Shown: one piece after another, positions 6,043-7,535 of the stretch
Numbering within the stretch: the stretch's first letter is position 1
Layout: each line of letters starts with the position of its first letter
NCBI GenBank assembly: GCA_964511215.1
Contig: CAZEER010000088.1
Location: 1 to 7,535, forward strand
Direction: 5' to 3'
From: CAZEER01 sp964511215
GTDB taxonomy: Bacteria; Fidelibacterota; Marinisomatia; Marinisomatales; UBA1611
DNA length: 7,535 bases
Made by a program: the position numbers and the translations under genes
Notes under the pieces: model-generated
What the model was told of the DNA's origin: nothing
Seen by the model: the letters and a program-made list of their open reading frames with translations, nothing else
The model's database searches: none

Positions 6043-7535
6043 TTAAAAATTCACAGAGATATAAGGTGAGAGCATAAGAGTACCACCACCCTCTCCACTC
6101 TCATCAGCTCTCGCACCTGGGTACCACTGATACTTGCTATCAGAGTAATCTCGACTATCCTGGAATTCTATAAATGAATTACTTGGATACAGGGTACAGT
6201 CCAGGCCGATGTTGACCATACGGTATGCATTGTGCTCCAGACCAAAGCTATATGCCTTAAAACCACTGCCTGAAACATTTAGCTGGACATAGGCTTTTGA
6301 ATTCTTATTATCTGTGACACCCTCAACTTTTACATAAACGCCAATGGCATCTGATCCTGTAACTCTATCTGTAACAGTAGATATATTATTATCATCAACT
6401 GTACTGTGGAGGAATTGGGTAAATGCCAGACCGGCTTTTAGTCTCATTGACGCAAAGGGCTCTATAACCTTAAGCTCTTTACCTTTTCCACTACGCGCTT
6501 TAACAATGCCTGTTGATGCACGTATAATTCCCTGATCAGCTGGTGAAAAATTTTCAATAGGGGCCACCATAGTCTTTTTCCCATCCCATTTTAATCTATC
6601 TAAGAATGCACGATCCTCTTCAGACAAATCTTTTATTTTTAGGATGATTGTAAAATTATCTTTTGCTCTTAGTAAGGTAACATTTTTCCTTGTGCGCTCA
6701 CTTACCGTGGCCTTGACTGTACTGCCCGAAGCTGTATTCCACTCTCTACCTTTTTCCGCTTGTTTATGGGCCTTCTCATCTTTATCAACCACAATAGTTA
6801 CACTACCATCTTCAAAATTTTGAAACATACCATTGTATTTACTACCATCGATTGTCCAGGTCCTACTTTTTGAAATTAATTTTTCAGCTTTAGCTTTGTC
6901 TTTTTTCTTGTTTTTTATTTTAGACCCATAGCTAGAGTCAACCTTCCTATTTATTTGAAAGGTATTACTCCAATATAATATTCCACTACTTGATGCAAGA
7001 ACAGCGTGTTTTCTGCTAAACATATCTGCATGGTTATATTCCAGTCCATCCACATCCATGTAATTAATCTGGCCACCTAGTTTATGAGTATCAAACTTGA
7101 AACCAAAGCCCAGATTCCCTTCTAGGGGATGGCCAATACCCTCAGACACTGATTGAGTGTTTCCTGGCACAATAAGATATGTGCTTACAATATCATTTGA
7201 TATACCCATCAGAAAATTTTCAGATAATTCTCTTGATAGACCTAAATCCGGGAGCCCTCTTTCCAAGCGAAAGGCAAGGCTACCATTCTTCTGACGTATA
7301 AAACCTCTTCCAGCCGTGCTAACACTTATCTGAGAATTAGACCACCAAAATGCGTCTCTAGCGTCTTTGAAGCTTCTCTCTTTAAATACATTATCTACCG
7401 TGCTAAACTGTTCAAGCTCAGACAGGTCTCTATTGCTGACATCTTTCCATTTATATTCACGGGACATGAGATTATTCAGCTGAATTGGATCCATTTTTTC
7501 CACTTCTTTCATATCAAAAGAAATATACTGACCCA
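6043..7535 (-). CDS. Putative outer-membrane beta-barrel protein with SHD1-like domains (5' end outside window)
   Basis: The frame is open from the right window edge to the TAA at 6043-6045. The first in-frame ATG is at 7510-7512 (489 residues from there). It is probably internal: seven further sense codons (GQYISFD) precede it up to the edge, there is no ribosome binding site before it, and the charged N-terminus MKEVEKMDP is not a signal peptide. Numbered from that ATG, residues 54-190 contain Gly/aromatic amphipathic strands typical of a barrel (FWWSNSQISVSTAGRGF, EGNLGFGFKF, GGQINYMDVDGLEYN). Residues 198-216 form a lysine-rich linker. Residues 217-333 hold two SHD1-like domains, best read as nested. 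Residues about 350-489 return to barrel strands and end LSPYISVNF, with the terminal Phe expected of an outer-membrane barrel. The insert therefore lies between barrel strands, probably in a loop. SHD1 is named from yeast Sla1 and occurs widely in bacterial exported proteins, where its ligand is unclear to me. This is the first visible gene of the operon; function unknown. Confidence 0.75.
   Translation of the reverse strand, partial: GQYISFDMKEVEKMDPIQLNNLMSREYKWKDVSNRDLSELEQFSTVDNVFKERSFKDARDAFWWSNSQISVSTAGRGFIRQKNGSLAFRLERGLPDLGLSRELSENFLMGISNDIVSTYLIVPGNTQSVSEGIGHPLEGNLGFGFKFDTHKLGGQINYMDVDGLEYNHADMFSRKHAVLASSSGILYWSNTFQINRKVDSSYGSKIKNKKKDKAKAEKLISKSRTWTIDGSKYNGMFQNFEDGSVTIVVDKDEKAHKQAEKGREWNTASGSTVKATVSERTRKNVTLLRAKDNFTIILKIKDLSEEDRAFLDRLKWDGKKTMVAPIENFSPADQGIIRASTGIVKARSGKGKELKVIEPFASMRLKAGLAFTQFLHSTVDDNNISTVTDRVTGSDAIGVYVKVEGVTDNKNSKAYVQLNVSGSGFKAYSFGLEHNAYRMVNIGLDCTLYPSNSFIEFQDSRDYSDSKYQWYPGARADESGEGGGTLMLSPYISVNF
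6514..6864 (-). other. Nested pair of SHD1-like domains inside the barrel protein
   Basis: The inner domain is DNA 6592-6747 (residues 256-307, counted from the ATG at 7512). It starts REWNTASGS and ends KIKDLSEEDRAFLDRL, matching the SHD1 pattern R-x-W-(T/N)...G...V-x-L...G...v-x-L-x-x-L-S-x-x-D-x-x-[FY]-[LI]. The outer domain is split. Its first half, 6778-6864 (residues 217-245), starts RTWTIDGSKYNG and ends VTIVVDKD. Its second half, 6514-6582 (residues 311-333), reads GKKTMVAPIENFSPADQGII and a few more residues. Joined, the halves make 52 residues, exactly the length of the inner domain, and they align with it at R, W, G, V-T-[IL], K-D, T, I, S and D with only single-residue shifts. Splitting at the D-G turn is where a loop insertion would be tolerated. 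The alternative is three imperfect tandem fragments. Confidence 0.6.
7468..7527 (-). other. Possible C-terminal half of a further SHD1-like domain at window edge
   Basis: The codons from 7527 to 7468 encode YISFDMKEVEKMDPIQLNNL. Laid without gaps over TIILKIKDLSEEDRAFLDRL from the inner SHD1-like domain, they match at Ile2, Lys7, Asp13, Leu17 and Leu20, with conservative changes at several hydrophobic positions. The Ser of the L-S-x-x-D motif is Glu here. The match is weak and short, and the first half would lie outside the window. If it is real, this reinforces that the ATG at 7512 is not the true start. Confidence 0.3.

Noticed and set aside
1708..6535. Other plus-strand open frames at 1708-1965, 2755-2982, 4515-4715 and 6344-6535
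   Set aside because: Each lies fully within a long minus-strand gene with recognisable domains, and none has a plausible ribosome binding site or a recognisable product.

Overview
The window is an AT-rich piece of bacterial chromosome (roughly 35-40% GC in the lines sampled). Four consecutive genes fill it, all on the minus strand and separated by only 17, 20 and 41 bases. Transcription runs from high to low coordinates, so the first gene is the one at 6043-7535. That gene runs off the right edge, where its start is missing. The last gene, 1-1290, runs off the left edge, where its end is missing. I see no tRNA, rRNA, CRISPR array, insertion sequence, promoter or terminator. The whole window looks like the middle of one operon.

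In order of transcription: (1) 6043-7535, a putative outer-membrane beta-barrel protein carrying an unusual insert that reads best as one SHD1-like domain nested inside another. (2) 3671-6025, a secreted protein with one bacterial Ig/cadherin-like domain (Big_9 type), two cadherin-like repeats, an unassigned middle region with an acidic Asp/Gly loop, and a C-terminal half that looks like an outer-membrane barrel ending in Phe. (3) 1332-3650, a secreted protein with a PKD-like domain, a six-blade NHL-type beta-propeller, and a C-terminal hydrophobic segment with a proline-rich tail. (4) 1-1290, a Sec-exported protein whose visible part is mostly phage tail-fibre-type repeats.

The three proteins whose N-termini are visible all have Sec signal peptides with the predicted cut [VL]-x-A followed at once by Gln. 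This matches the 'Q-rule' described for signal peptidase I substrates in Bacteroidetes. Together with the barrels, the NHL/PKD/cadherin-like proteins and the secreted tail-fibre-like repeats, it suggests a Gram-negative member of the Bacteroidota/FCB group, possibly a marine lineage such as Marinimicrobia. The taxonomic call is inference.

A working model, also inference: the operon builds a cell-surface assembly with two outer-membrane barrel anchors, calcium-dependent cadherin-like stalks, a propeller protein and a long repeat-rich fibre. It could serve adhesion, polymer binding or cell-cell contact. No enzyme active site is recognisable in any of the four proteins, so a specific function cannot be assigned.
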